Assembly: GCF_029504575.1 (NCBI RefSeq)
Contig: NZ_JAQFII010000001.1
Location: 5,277,001-5,341,000 of the forward strand
Source: Streptomyces sp. SPB162
Lineage (GTDB): Bacteria > Actinomycetota > Actinomycetes > Streptomycetales > Streptomycetaceae
DNA: 64,000 bases
Direction: 5' to 3'
Shown here piece by piece: positions 9,610 through 18,079 of this stretch. Every line of letters starts with the position of its first letter. Position 1 is the first letter of the stretch. Below the pieces are notes generated by a model that was not told where the DNA came from, ran no database searches, and saw only the letters and a program-made list of their open reading frames with translations. Made by a program: the position numbers and the translations under genes.

Positions 9610-10458
9610 ATGACCGTCCCCGGGAACTCCACTCTCGGCCCACCCCTCGGCGAGCCGGTCGAGGTGGGCGCGAGGGGTGCCGCCTGGGACAGGGTTCGCG
9701 CCGACCTGACGGCCTACGGAACCGCGCTGATCTACGCCCAGCTGGCCGACTTGCAGCCGGACCTGCCCGAGGGCGACAAGCTGCGCGCGCTGCTCGGCCG
9801 GGACTGGTCGCGCTATCTCGACCTCGCGCACCCCGCCGTCCGCGGCCGCTACGCGGCCTCGCGGATCCTGCTGAAGTACGCCGCCGGCGCGGTGCTCAAC
9901 GGCGACCCCGACGACCTGGAGCTGGCCTACGGGCCGACCGGGCGCCCGTACCTGCGCGGCTGCGACCAGATCGACATCAGCCTCAGCCACACCGAGGACC
10001 TGCTGCTGGTCGGCCTCACCACCCGCGGCCTGATCGGCGTGGACGCCGAACGGACCGACCGGCAGATGTACGGCAGCGGCCTGGGCCGCCACGTCTGCAC
10101 CCCGTACGAGCTGGTCACCCTCGCCTCGCTGGAGCAGGAGCAGCGCAATCCCAGCCTGGTGCGGTTGTGGACGCTCAAGGAGGCGTACAGCAAGGCCATC
10201 GGGCAGGGCATGCAGTTCCGGTTCAGCGAGTTCGGGTTCGGCCCCGACGGCAAGCCGGTGCGCGTGCAGCGCCCGGACGGCACGGCCGGGACCGGCTCCG
10301 AGTGGGCGTTCCGCACCTTCCTGCTCGACACCGGTTACTGCGTGAGCGCGGCGGTGTACGACGCGGGCTTCGGCGCGGTGCTGGACACCGACATCACGAC
10401 GATGCTCGACCAGGACGCCGCCGAGGCGATCACCGCCGCGCTCAATGAGGAGGAGTGA
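9610..10458 (+). CDS. Sfp-type 4'-phosphopantetheinyl transferase
   Basis: 282 residues. Converts apo-carrier proteins to the holo form using CoA. Motifs: ISLSHTEDLLLVG, GVDAERTD (Mg-binding acidic pair) and RLWTLKEAYSKAIGQG (the WxxKEAxxK motif). ATG 9610 follows GGAGGAGCAAGG. It closes the first operon and probably activates both ACPs and the KS-AT-ACP protein. A second, different transferase lies at 11934-12656, so each pathway may have its own. Confidence 0.9.
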   Translation: MTVPGNSTLGPPLGEPVEVGARGAAWDRVRADLTAYGTALIYAQLADLQPDLPEGDKLRALLGRDWSRYLDLAHPAVRGRYAASRILLKYAAGAVLNGDPDDLELAYGPTGRPYLRGCDQIDISLSHTEDLLLVGLTTRGLIGVDAERTDRQMYGSGLGRHVCTPYELVTLASLEQEQRNPSLVRLWTLKEAYSKAIGQGMQFRFSEFGFGPDGKPVRVQRPDGTAGTGSEWAFRTFLLDTGYCVSAAVYDAGFGAVLDTDITTMLDQDAAEAITAALNEEE

Positions 10459-10488
10459 CGTTTCTTCGAGGCTGTGTCCCCGCGGACG

Positions 10489-11520
10489 TCAGTCCTTCAG
10501 GCCGAACTGGTCCAGCATCCCGGACAGGGCGACATTGAACCCCGCCTGGAACCGGCTGGTGGCCTCGAGCTGCTCGGTGATCTCCGAGATGTGGCGGCGG
10601 CAGGTGCGGACCGACATGCCGAGCCGCCGGGCCACCATCTCGTCCTTGTACCCCTTGGCCATCAACCGGATGATCGACGCGCGCAGGTCATCGGTGCCCG
10701 AGGAGGTCGACTGGCTGTCGGGGCTGAACGGGGTGGCGCCGTCCCACAGGTGCTCGAAGACCGCGCAGAGGAACGCGACCAGCGTCGGTTCGCGGACGAT
10801 CGCCGCGCCGGGGGTCTTCGAGGCGGCCTTGCGCTCCGGCAGGAAGACGGTCTCCCGATCGTAAATGATCATGCGGTCGATGAGCTCGTCCGCGGTGCGG
10901 ACCTCGGCGCCCTCGGCGGAGATGTCCCGGACGTACGCCCTGGTGGCGAGGTCGCTGCGGGCGGTGTGCTGGTAGATGGTGCGGATCCGCACCCCCCGGT
11001 CCAGCGTGTTGAGCGCGCGCTGGCGGGCCGACGCGAGCGACGGTGAGGAGCGGGCGCCGCCGGGCTGCACCGTGAGCAGCTCCTTGCGGCACTGCTGCGT
11101 CAGATGGTTGATCATCGACTGGATGGTGTCCTTGTCGCTGATCACGTCGAAGGCCTCCAGCCGGTTGCGCATCCGGCGTCCCTCGAAGTACCGCGGCATC
11201 AGCGAGAGCAGCTTCGACCGCACGTCGGTGACGGCCTGCTGCAGATCCCGGATCTGGTGCTCGGCGGACCCCACCAGATCCGCGGCCGCGACGTCGGGAC
11301 CCACCGGGACCAGCACATCGGGATCACCCGGCATCGGCTGCAGGAGATGCAGGAGGCGCAGGACGTGTTCGACCCGGTCGACCTCGGGTGTGGTGAGCGA
11401 GAGCCGCTCCGCGATGTCCGCCCGGTCGAACCGTCCGAACTCGACGGCGGCCCCGTAAGCGGCAGCGCTCAAGTCGTCCAACTCGGCGAACTCCGAACTG
11501 GAATTGCCGCTTCCGGCCAT
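10489..11520 (-). CDS. LuxR-type regulator with TrmB-like N-terminal region
   Basis: 343 residues, convergent with the transferase gene 30 bp away. The N-terminal part looks like a winged-helix/TrmB-like region (TTPEVDRVEHVLRLLHLL) followed by a coiled segment and a domain with QRALNTLDRGVRIRTIY. The C-terminal HTH is RLMAKGYKDEMVARRLGMSV followed by RTCRRHISEI, typical of LuxR-like DNA-binding domains in actinomycetes. No phospho-receiver domain is seen. It is transcribed away from the small secreted peptide gene at 11701, and the 180-bp gap between them should hold both promoters. The ligand is unknown. Confidence 0.75.
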   Translation of the reverse strand: MAGSGNSSSEFAELDDLSAAAYGAAVEFGRFDRADIAERLSLTTPEVDRVEHVLRLLHLLQPMPGDPDVLVPVGPDVAAADLVGSAEHQIRDLQQAVTDVRSKLLSLMPRYFEGRRMRNRLEAFDVISDKDTIQSMINHLTQQCRKELLTVQPGGARSSPSLASARQRALNTLDRGVRIRTIYQHTARSDLATRAYVRDISAEGAEVRTADELIDRMIIYDRETVFLPERKAASKTPGAAIVREPTLVAFLCAVFEHLWDGATPFSPDSQSTSSGTDDLRASIIRLMAKGYKDEMVARRLGMSVRTCRRHISEITEQLEATSRFQAGFNVALSGMLDQFGLKD

Positions 11521-11700
11521 CCGTGGCGCTCCCCCGTGAGCTGTGAAGTTGCTGCCATGCAAGCTTAGGCCATCGGGTTGGCCTTGGAGCGGGGATTCGA
11601 ACCTGGGCATTGTGTGCGGGTCGGACAGTGGCTCTAGTGAGCCTCGAGTGACGGCAGCACAGCAGTGAAGTCGGTTGGACCGATCCTTATTGGGGGAAAC

Positions 11701-11892
11701 ATGAGGGTTTCGGCGAAGTTCAAGAGTGTGACCGTGCGGGCGATGCTCGTCGCAGGTGCGGTCGCGGCGCTGGCGGTCGGGTACTCCCCGGCACAGGCGC
11801 AGACCATGGAACGTCAGGCGGGGGATGCCATCGGCGCTCCCGTGGTTTACCACACGGGGCACGTACACCTTGATGACGACGAGTGGGACTGA
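11701..11892 (+). CDS. Small secreted peptide, function unknown
   Basis: 63-residue peptide starting at ATG 11701, with a strong upstream site GGGGGAAAC. Residues 1-33 form a clear signal peptide: basic start (MRVSAKFK), hydrophobic core (AMLVAGAVAALAVGY) and an AQA cleavage site. The predicted mature peptide is about 30 residues with no Cys and an unusual end rich in His and acidic residues (YHTGHVHLDDDEWD). It sits divergently from a LuxR-type regulator and just before a phosphopantetheinyl transferase on the other strand. A signalling or metal-binding role can be imagined, but nothing in the sequence proves it. Confidence 0.6.
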   Translation: MRVSAKFKSVTVRAMLVAGAVAALAVGYSPAQAQTMERQAGDAIGAPVVYHTGHVHLDDDEWD

Positions 11893-11933
11893 CCATCCCG
11901 GGGGACTGACCATCCCCTGTCGTTCGGCCTGAC

Positions 11934-12656
11934 TTACGCGGCGCTCCCTACCAGGACCTGGTGGGGAGCGTTCTGCTGTGCCCCCACGGTCGCGGGAACC
12001 GTCGCCGGCACGGCGATCGCACTGACCAGTACGCCGCCCCTCGCGGACCAGCGTCCGCTGAAACCCGTGGGATCCCCCTGCTCGAGCGCGGACGCCGGCA
12101 GCAGCAGCCGGGCACGGAAGGTACGGGCCGATGGGTTGACCGTGATGAGCGCGTCCTCGAAGTCCAGCTCCCGGCCGGTCAGCGGGAACCACGCCTTGTA
12201 GACGGACTCCTTCATGCTGAACAGCAGCCGGTCCCAGCACACCTCGGGCGCGGTCCGCATCAACTGCCGTACCCAGCCGCGCTCCTGGGGGAGCGCGATG
12301 GACTCCAGGATGCCCTCGGGGAGGGTGTCGTTGGGCTCGGCGTCGATCCCGATCGCCGCCATGTCGCTCGTGCGGGCCACGGCCGCGGCGCGGTAGCCGT
12401 TGCAGTGCGTCATGCTGCCGACCACGTCCGGGGCCCACTGCGGCGCACCGCGGGTGCCGGGGAGTATCGGCATCGCCGGCAGGCCGAGCCCGGCCAGGGC
12501 GCGGCGGGCGCACCAGCGCGCCGTGGTGAACTCCAGCCGCCGCTTCTCCACCGCGTTGCGGATCTGCTCCGTCTCCTCCGGGAACAGGGTCGCCTCGGGC
12601 GGGTCCATCGTCGCGTCCACTGCGACGACTTCTGGGGGAAGCAGCTGCGCGATCAT
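11934..12656 (-). CDS. EntD/Sfp-like 4'-phosphopantetheinyl transferase
   Basis: 240 residues. Motifs: SMTHCNGYRAAAVA, GIDAEPND (metal-binding Asp/Glu) and LLFSMKESVYKAWFPLT, where the KES/KAW residues are the catalytic and CoA-binding set. It is shorter than the transferase at 9610 and of the EntD-like subgroup. ATG 12656 is the first plausible start. Its partner across the 349-bp divergent gap is a metallophosphoesterase, a common pairing in Streptomyces chromosomes, so this one may be the housekeeping enzyme of secondary metabolism. Confidence 0.88.
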   Translation of the reverse strand: MIAQLLPPEVVAVDATMDPPEATLFPEETEQIRNAVEKRRLEFTTARWCARRALAGLGLPAMPILPGTRGAPQWAPDVVGSMTHCNGYRAAAVARTSDMAAIGIDAEPNDTLPEGILESIALPQERGWVRQLMRTAPEVCWDRLLFSMKESVYKAWFPLTGRELDFEDALITVNPSARTFRARLLLPASALEQGDPTGFSGRWSARGGVLVSAIAVPATVPATVGAQQNAPHQVLVGSAA

Positions 12657-13005
12657 GGAAGCCCCGTTTCGTCCGACGCCTCGTCGGCGTCCGCTGCGTG
12701 CTCACTCCGGTGGGTGGCGAGCGATTTCCACGCTGGCTTCCGGAGGGGTCACGGGACAACGCGGAAGGCTCCCACGGCCGTGACAGGGCAGGTCGAAGGC
12801 CCGATCCATGCCCACCAGTTGCTATCCCCAGGGGGGCCGGGAGACGGCCTGCCGGTCGGCAGGCACGGGCGCGCGGCGGCTTGTCATGCGGTTGCTACAC
12901 GCCATGGCAGGGCGGCCCGTGGGGCGCTCGGGGGGCCGGGGTCAGGGGGTACCCCGCTCGGACTTAGGGGTTCTTCCCCACTCGTCGCCGTTCTACCCTC
13001 ATCGG
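12657..13005. other. Divergent intergenic region with palindrome and promoter
   Basis: No gene seen. It contains an 18-nt palindrome, GCCTGCCGgtCGGCAGGC, at 12847-12864 that could be an operator, and the candidate promoter described at 12943-12999. Confidence 0.6.
12943..12999 (+). promoter_or_regulatory. Candidate activator-dependent promoter of the metallophosphoesterase
   Basis: CAGGGGGT (12943-12950) and TAGGGGT (12965-12971) end 21 nt apart. Exactly 22 nt after the second repeat comes TACCCT (12994-12999), a possible -10. The layout matches the promoters at 33097, 35534 and 39877. The -10 ends only 6 nt before the ATG, so the transcript would be leaderless or nearly so. Confidence 0.4.
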
Positions 13006-13851
13006 ATGTCTCAAGGGAAGTTGCTGGGCATCAGTGACCTGCACGTCGCGCATCCGGAGAACCGGAAGATCCTCGAGGAGCTGCGCCCTGACGACCCGTC
13101 GGACTGGCTGATCGTGGCGGGGGACGTGGGCGAGGTGCTCGAGGACATCGAGTGGGCCCTGGAACTGCTGAGCCTGCGCTACGCGCACGTCGTCTGGGCG
13201 CCGGGCAACCACGACCTGTGGACCCCGCACGGCGACTCCTCGCAGCTGCGCGGCGAGGCCCGCTACCGGCATCTGGTCGAGGTCTGCCGTTCGTTGGGCG
13301 TGCACAGTCCGGAGGACCCGTACCCGGTCTGGAGCGGCCCCGGCGGCCCGGTCGTCGTCGCCCCGCTGTTCCTCCTGTACGACTACTCCTTCCGGACCCC
13401 CACGGCGGCCACCAAGGAGGAGTCGCTCGCGCAGGCCTACGAGGCCGGAATCGTCTGCACCGACGAGTTCCTGCTGCACCCCGATCCCCACCCGTCGCGG
13501 GACGCCTGGTGCCGGGCCCGGGTGGCGGAGACCGCACGGCGGCTGGAAGCCTGCGATCCAGAACTGCGGACCGTGCTCGTCAACCACTTCCCTCTGGTGC
13601 GGGACCCGACGAATATCCTGCGTTATCCCGAATTCGCCCAGTGGTGTGGAACGGAACTGACGGCGGACTGGCACACCCGATTCCGGGCCGCGGCCGTCGT
13701 CTACGGGCATCTGCACATCCCGCGCACCACCTGGTACGACGGCGTGCGGTTCGAAGAGGTGTCGGTCGGCTACCCCCGCGAGTGGCGCACTCCCGGCCAC
13801 CCCAGGAACGTGCCGCGGCAGATCCTCCCGGAGCCCGTCGCAACCCTCTGA
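13006..13851 (+). CDS. Calcineurin-like metallophosphoesterase
   Basis: 281 residues. The dimetal motifs are in order: GISDLHVAHPEN (DxH), VAGDVGE (GDxx), WAPGNHDLW (GNHD), VNHFP and VYGHLHIP (GHxH). Cytoplasmic; no signal peptide. The physiological substrate is unknown. It is divergent from the EntD-like transferase, and its putative promoter shares elements with the PKS cluster promoters. Confidence 0.85.
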   Translation: MSQGKLLGISDLHVAHPENRKILEELRPDDPSDWLIVAGDVGEVLEDIEWALELLSLRYAHVVWAPGNHDLWTPHGDSSQLRGEARYRHLVEVCRSLGVHSPEDPYPVWSGPGGPVVVAPLFLLYDYSFRTPTAATKEESLAQAYEAGIVCTDEFLLHPDPHPSRDAWCRARVAETARRLEACDPELRTVLVNHFPLVRDPTNILRYPEFAQWCGTELTADWHTRFRAAAVVYGHLHIPRTTWYDGVRFEEVSVGYPREWRTPGHPRNVPRQILPEPVATL

Positions 13852-13968
13852 CCTGCCGGGACCGTCATGGACCCACACGGGCACTCGGGCGCCGCTGGAG
13901 TACTTACTGCAGGGCAACTTCCGGCCACCGTGGTGTGCGGGTTACCTGCCTACACTGGATTCCTGATT

Positions 13969-13989
13969 AAACGGGGGATTCCTCCGTTT
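13969..13989. promoter_or_regulatory. 21-bp imperfect palindrome before the LAL regulator
   Basis: AAACGGGGGA-T-TCCTCCGTTT pairs at 9 of 10 positions. It lies about 100 bp before the LAL gene and is AT-richer than its surroundings. The core GGGGATTCC resembles operators of PAS-LuxR/LAL activators, so autoregulation is possible. Confidence 0.45.
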
Positions 13990-14091
13990 CAATTTCGCCA
14001 GTGCCCAGGTGCTCCCCCGGGGAAAAGCGGCCGGTTATTCCGGCCGGCGGGAGCGCGGACCGCACTGGATTACGGGGACAGTGGGGCGAAG

Positions 14092-16938
14092 ATGGTGCTG
14101 ATCGACCGTGAGGCGGAACTGGCTCTACTCGATACGGCCTTGGCCGGATGCATGGCGGGACACGCCCGGATCGTGCTGGTCGAAGGCGCGGTCGGCTGCG
14201 GGAAGAGCGAACTCGCCGACACCGTGGCCGAGTCGGCCGCGAAGGCGGGCGCCGTCGTGCTGCGCGCGATGGGATCCGCGACGGAACGGGCCCTGCCGCT
14301 GGGCGTGCTGGGGCAGCTCGTCAACAGCGCGCCGCCCGGGACCCTCCCGGAGCCGGCGCAGAACCAGGGCCCGTCCAGGATCGAGGCCATGCAGGCGTTC
14401 AGCGACGCCGTCCACGACCTCAGTACGCGGACGCCGGTGGTGATCTGCGTCGACGACCTGCACCTGGCGGACGACCTGTCCTGCCGCTACCTGCTGCAGC
14501 TGGCCCGCCGGGCCCGCACGGCCCGGATCCTGCTGGTGCTGACCGAACCGGTGCACGAGCGCAGCGACGACCCGGTGTTCGGCACCGAGCTGCTGCGCCA
14601 GCCCAACTTCACCCGCCTGCGGCTGGAGCGGCTCGGACGGTACGCCGTCGCCGAGGTCCTGGCCCAGGAGCCGGCCGGCCACCCGGACGCGGCGGGCGTC
14701 GAGCGGCTCTCCGACCACGCCGGGCACTTCTGGACGGTCAGCGGCGGCAACCCGCTGCTGCTGCGGGCCCTCGTCGAGGAGTACCGGGTCGCCCGGCGGG
14801 GTTCGCCCGCGGGTGCGATCCCGGAGCCGGAGGCGGGCGGCGCGTTCACCCAGGCCGTGCTGGCCTGCCTGTACCGCTGCGGACCGCGGACCACCCAGCT
14901 GGCCGAGGCGCTGGCCGTCCTGGGCAGGACCGGCACCGCGGAACTCGCGGCGCAGCTGCTGGGCATCACCGCCCCGGCGGCGGTCCAGGGGGTCGCCGCG
15001 CTGAACGCCGCCGGGATCCTGGAGAGCTTCCGCTTCCGGCACCCGGCGGTGCGCCGCTCGCTGCTGGACCGGATGGATCCGGCCGCCCGCACCGGACTGC
15101 ACCGGCGGGCCGCCCGGCTGGCTCACCAGTACGGCATGCCCGCGGCGGCCGTCGCGGGCCAGCTGCTCGCCGCGCAGCACGCGGACGAGGACTGGGCGGT
15201 GCCGGTGCTGCGGGCGGCGGCCGAGCAGCTGCTCGCCGACGGCAAGGCCGTACCGGCCTCCGCCTGCCTGGAGCTGGCGTACCAGGGGTGCACCGACGAC
15301 GAGCAGCGCGCCGAGTTCCGTACCCGGCTGGCCGCCGTGACCTGGCGGACCAACCCGGGAGCCGCGGAACGCCACCTCACCGAGCCGCTGGACGCGCTGC
15401 GGGCCGACCGGCTCGCCCCCGCCCGGATGGGCCCGCTCGCCCGGCTGCTGGCCGCCCAGGGGCGGATCGACGAAGCCGGCGACGTCCTCGCCCGGCTCGC
15501 GACCGCGACCGGCGACCCGGGCCGCCGCCAGGACCCGCAGCACGGCTCCGCGTCCGTCACCTCGCTGAACGCGGCGCTCGGCGGCAGAACCGGCGCGCAG
15601 CTGCCGGGGCACCGGGACGATCCGCTGGACGGGCTGTCCGCCTTCCCGCGCTGGTCCGGCGGGCGGACCCGCGCGGTGGGCCCGCCGTCGTCCACCGCCG
15701 CGCACTCCAGCGTCAACGCCGCCACGGTGGCCGTCGCGCAGGCCGCCCTGTGGGCGATCCCGGACGGCGCCCAGGACGGCACGGCCGCCGAGGACGCGGA
15801 GCTGTTCCTGCGGGGCACGACGCTCGCGGGGGCCACCGTGGAGCCCATCGTGCAGGCCCTTCGGGTGCTGCTGCACCTGGGCGGCGCGCAAGGTGCCGTG
15901 CACTGGAGCCAGGTCATCGGCGAGGAGGCCGCCCGCCGCGAAGCGCCGGGCTGGCAGGCGCTGTTCACCTCGTTGTGGGCCGAGGCACTGCTGCGCCAGG
16001 GCGATCTGCGGGGCGCGGAGGACCGGGCCGCGCTCGCTCTCAAGCTGGTGCCGGAGCGCGGCGGCAGTGTCTTCCTGTGCGGGGTGGCGGGGATCCTGGT
16101 CCGCGCCCGTACGGCCATGGGCCACTACGACGCGGCGGCCCGGGTGCTCAGCCAGCCGGTCCCCGAAGGGCTCGCCGGCAGCTTCCACGGGCTCGGCTAC
16201 CTGCGGGCCCGCGGCCAGTACCATCTGGCGACCAGCCGCTACCACGCCGCGCTCGGCGACTTCCTGGACATCGGCCGGCGCACCAAGCGCTGGGGCCTGG
16301 ACCGGCCGCTGCTGCTGCCGTGGCGCACCGACGCCGCCGAGGCGCTGCTGCAGCTCGGCGAGGCGCACCAGGCGGAGCGCTTCGTGACCGACCAGCTCGC
16401 CACCCGCGACGCCGCCAACCCGTGGGTGGCCGGCATCTCGCTGCGGCTGCGCGCCGCGACCCGCGAACCCCGGGAGCGGCAGATCCTGCTCGCCAAGTCA
16501 GTCGATGAGCTGCGCAGGTCGGGTGACCGCTACGAACTGGCCCGGTCCATGGCCGAACTCGGCCAGGTGCTCAAGGAGCTGGGCGAGCCCACCCGCGCCA
16601 ACATGGTCAACCGGCGGGCCTGGCACCTGGCCCAGGAGTGCGGGGCCGAGGCGCTGCGCGAGAAGACCCTGCCGGGGCACAGCGCCGCGGGCGGGATGCC
16701 GGAGGACCCGCCGCCGGTGGCGGCCTACGCGGACCTGGAGGCCAAGCTCAGCGACTCCGAGAAGCGGGTGGCGATGCTCGCGGTGCACGGTCACACCAAC
16801 CGCGAGATCGCGATGAAGCTCTACATCACCGTCAGCACCGTCGAGCAGCACCTGACGCGGGTCTACCGCAAGCTCAGCATCAGCAGCCGGCAGGAACTGC
16901 CGGTGGACCTCCAGCTCAGCGTCACCGAGGTGGCCTGA
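14092..16938 (+). CDS. LAL-family (large ATP-binding LuxR) regulator
   Basis: 948 residues. An N-terminal AAA/NB-ARC ATPase has Walker A GAVGCGKSE (near residue 27) and Walker B VVICVDDLHLADDL. A long helical, TPR-like middle follows, then a C-terminal LuxR HTH (SEKRVAMLAVHGHTNREIAM, then STVEQHLTRVYRKLSI). Regulators of this size usually activate a nearby polyketide cluster. ATG 14092 begins the recognised ATPase domain (MVLIDREAELALLD); the upstream in-frame sequence is not conserved-looking. It is one of four large regulators in the window. Confidence 0.85.
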   Translation: MVLIDREAELALLDTALAGCMAGHARIVLVEGAVGCGKSELADTVAESAAKAGAVVLRAMGSATERALPLGVLGQLVNSAPPGTLPEPAQNQGPSRIEAMQAFSDAVHDLSTRTPVVICVDDLHLADDLSCRYLLQLARRARTARILLVLTEPVHERSDDPVFGTELLRQPNFTRLRLERLGRYAVAEVLAQEPAGHPDAAGVERLSDHAGHFWTVSGGNPLLLRALVEEYRVARRGSPAGAIPEPEAGGAFTQAVLACLYRCGPRTTQLAEALAVLGRTGTAELAAQLLGITAPAAVQGVAALNAAGILESFRFRHPAVRRSLLDRMDPAARTGLHRRAARLAHQYGMPAAAVAGQLLAAQHADEDWAVPVLRAAAEQLLADGKAVPASACLELAYQGCTDDEQRAEFRTRLAAVTWRTNPGAAERHLTEPLDALRADRLAPARMGPLARLLAAQGRIDEAGDVLARLATATGDPGRRQDPQHGSASVTSLNAALGGRTGAQLPGHRDDPLDGLSAFPRWSGGRTRAVGPPSSTAAHSSVNAATVAVAQAALWAIPDGAQDGTAAEDAELFLRGTTLAGATVEPIVQALRVLLHLGGAQGAVHWSQVIGEEAARREAPGWQALFTSLWAEALLRQGDLRGAEDRAALALKLVPERGGSVFLCGVAGILVRARTAMGHYDAAARVLSQPVPEGLAGSFHGLGYLRARGQYHLATSRYHAALGDFLDIGRRTKRWGLDRPLLLPWRTDAAEALLQLGEAHQAERFVTDQLATRDAANPWVAGISLRLRAATREPRERQILLAKSVDELRRSGDRYELARSMAELGQVLKELGEPTRANMVNRRAWHLAQECGAEALREKTLPGHSAAGGMPEDPPPVAAYADLEAKLSDSEKRVAMLAVHGHTNREIAMKLYITVSTVEQHLTRVYRKLSISSRQELPVDLQLSVTEVA

Positions 16939-16984
16939 GCGCGGCCCCGAACCAGCATCCCGTACCCATCTGAGAGGACGAGCA

Positions 16985-17206
16985 GTGAGCACACCGTTCG
17001 AGGATCCGGACGCCGCCTACCTGGCGCTGGTCAACGACGAGGGCCAGTACTCGGTGTGGCCCGCCGCCAACGACGTGCCCGCCGGCTGGCGGACCGTCCT
17101 GGGGGAGAGCGGCAGGCAGGCCTGCCTCGACCACATCGAGGCGCACTGGACGGACATGCGGCCGGCGAGCCTACGCGCCGCCATGGGCGGGCAGCCGGGC
17201 GAGTGA
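16985..17206 (+). CDS. MbtH-like protein
   Basis: 73 residues with the MbtH signature NDEGQYSVWPAANDVPAGWR and SGRQACLDHIEAHWTDMRP. MbtH-like proteins bind and activate NRPS adenylation domains. The only adenylation domain in the window that needs one is the A-PCP protein at 36446, about 19 kb away. GTG at 16985 with GAGAGGACGAGCA upstream. Its 3' end overlaps the convergent metallopeptidase gene by 36 bp. Confidence 0.92.
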   Translation: MSTPFEDPDAAYLALVNDEGQYSVWPAANDVPAGWRTVLGESGRQACLDHIEAHWTDMRPASLRAAMGGQPGE

Positions 17207-18079
17207 CGCGCGGGCGTAGACCACCTGGTACCCCGGCAGGATGAAGAGCGACTCGCGGAACGACGTGGTGGACTCGGGCATCAACTCCGGTACCGAGTCC
17301 GGCCGGTCGTACATCAGCGCCCGTTCCAGCCGGAAGAAGTACAGGTTGTGGGCGTCCACCCGGCGCTGGTAGGACCACCAGGCGCGGCACTCCTCGGGGC
17401 TGCCGCGCTCCCGCAGGTACGCGGCGACCAGGCGTTCCTCCAGGCAGTGTGCCAACCGTTCCGAGGCGAACTGCGACCGGACGGAGCGGCCGGGGCGGGC
17501 TCGTTCGTACAGGCAGTGGCCCAGTTCGTGGGCGATGCCGGCCAGCGCGTCGATCGTGGGGGCGTCCTGGCCCAGCACGATCGCGTTGCCGCGGTCGTCG
17601 TCGACCGTCCGGAACGGCGTGCCGGCCTCTTGGAGGGACGACTCGGCCAGGATCCGCGCCACCTCCGCGCGCCGGTGCCGCAGCTCCGGCAGCCCGGCGA
17701 GGATCTCGGCCGCGGGCGCGTGGGTGGGGTGGCGCAGGATGACGCTGTCGGCCGGGATGGGCAGCGGCAGCTCGGCGAGGAACGTCAGCATCGAGCGGCG
17801 CAGCGGCAGGACGTCCGCGTACTCGGGGCGCGCCATCACCTGCCGGACCTGCCGGTGGGTGCTGTCGATCAGCCGCCGCAGCCACGGGGTCCCGCGGAGC
17901 CCGGCCAGCGCTGCCCGGCGGCCCCGCAGCACGCTCTCGATCAGCTCGCCGCGCCCCAGGACCGCCTCCTTCTGCAGCAGGCGGCGCTGGTCCCGGTACG
18001 CGGCCACGGCGGCGGCGTCGCCCGGGAAGACGGCGTCGGCGGGTACGCGTGCGTCAACCGCGGTGGTCCGGAGGTCCAT
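17171..18079 (-). CDS. Zinc metallopeptidase (HELGH), putative RiPP protease
   Basis: 302 residues, no signal peptide or membrane segment. The zinc motif IAHELGHCLYE (near residue 190) is followed 19-27 residues later by several Glu (ASERLAHCLEERL) that could be the third ligand, as in gluzincin/M3-like peptidases. Flanking regions are helical and do not match a family I can name. Its ATG follows the TGA of the methylase directly, and both are downstream of the Asn-rich precursor. The simplest role is cleavage of the modified precursor. A role in general peptide turnover cannot be excluded. Confidence 0.65.
   Translation of the reverse strand: MDLRTTAVDARVPADAVFPGDAAAVAAYRDQRRLLQKEAVLGRGELIESVLRGRRAALAGLRGTPWLRRLIDSTHRQVRQVMARPEYADVLPLRRSMLTFLAELPLPIPADSVILRHPTHAPAAEILAGLPELRHRRAEVARILAESSLQEAGTPFRTVDDDRGNAIVLGQDAPTIDALAGIAHELGHCLYERARPGRSVRSQFASERLAHCLEERLVAAYLRERGSPEECRAWWSYQRRVDAHNLYFFRLERALMYDRPDSVPELMPESTTSFRESLFILPGYQVVYARASLARLPAHGGA

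Noticed and set aside
1-10458. Lipopeptide starter cassette of the daptomycin/friulimicin type
   Set aside because: FAAL, dehydrogenase and ACP would fit, but there is no NRPS next to them; KS-AT-ACP, KSIII and FkbH point to a tetronate-like product instead.
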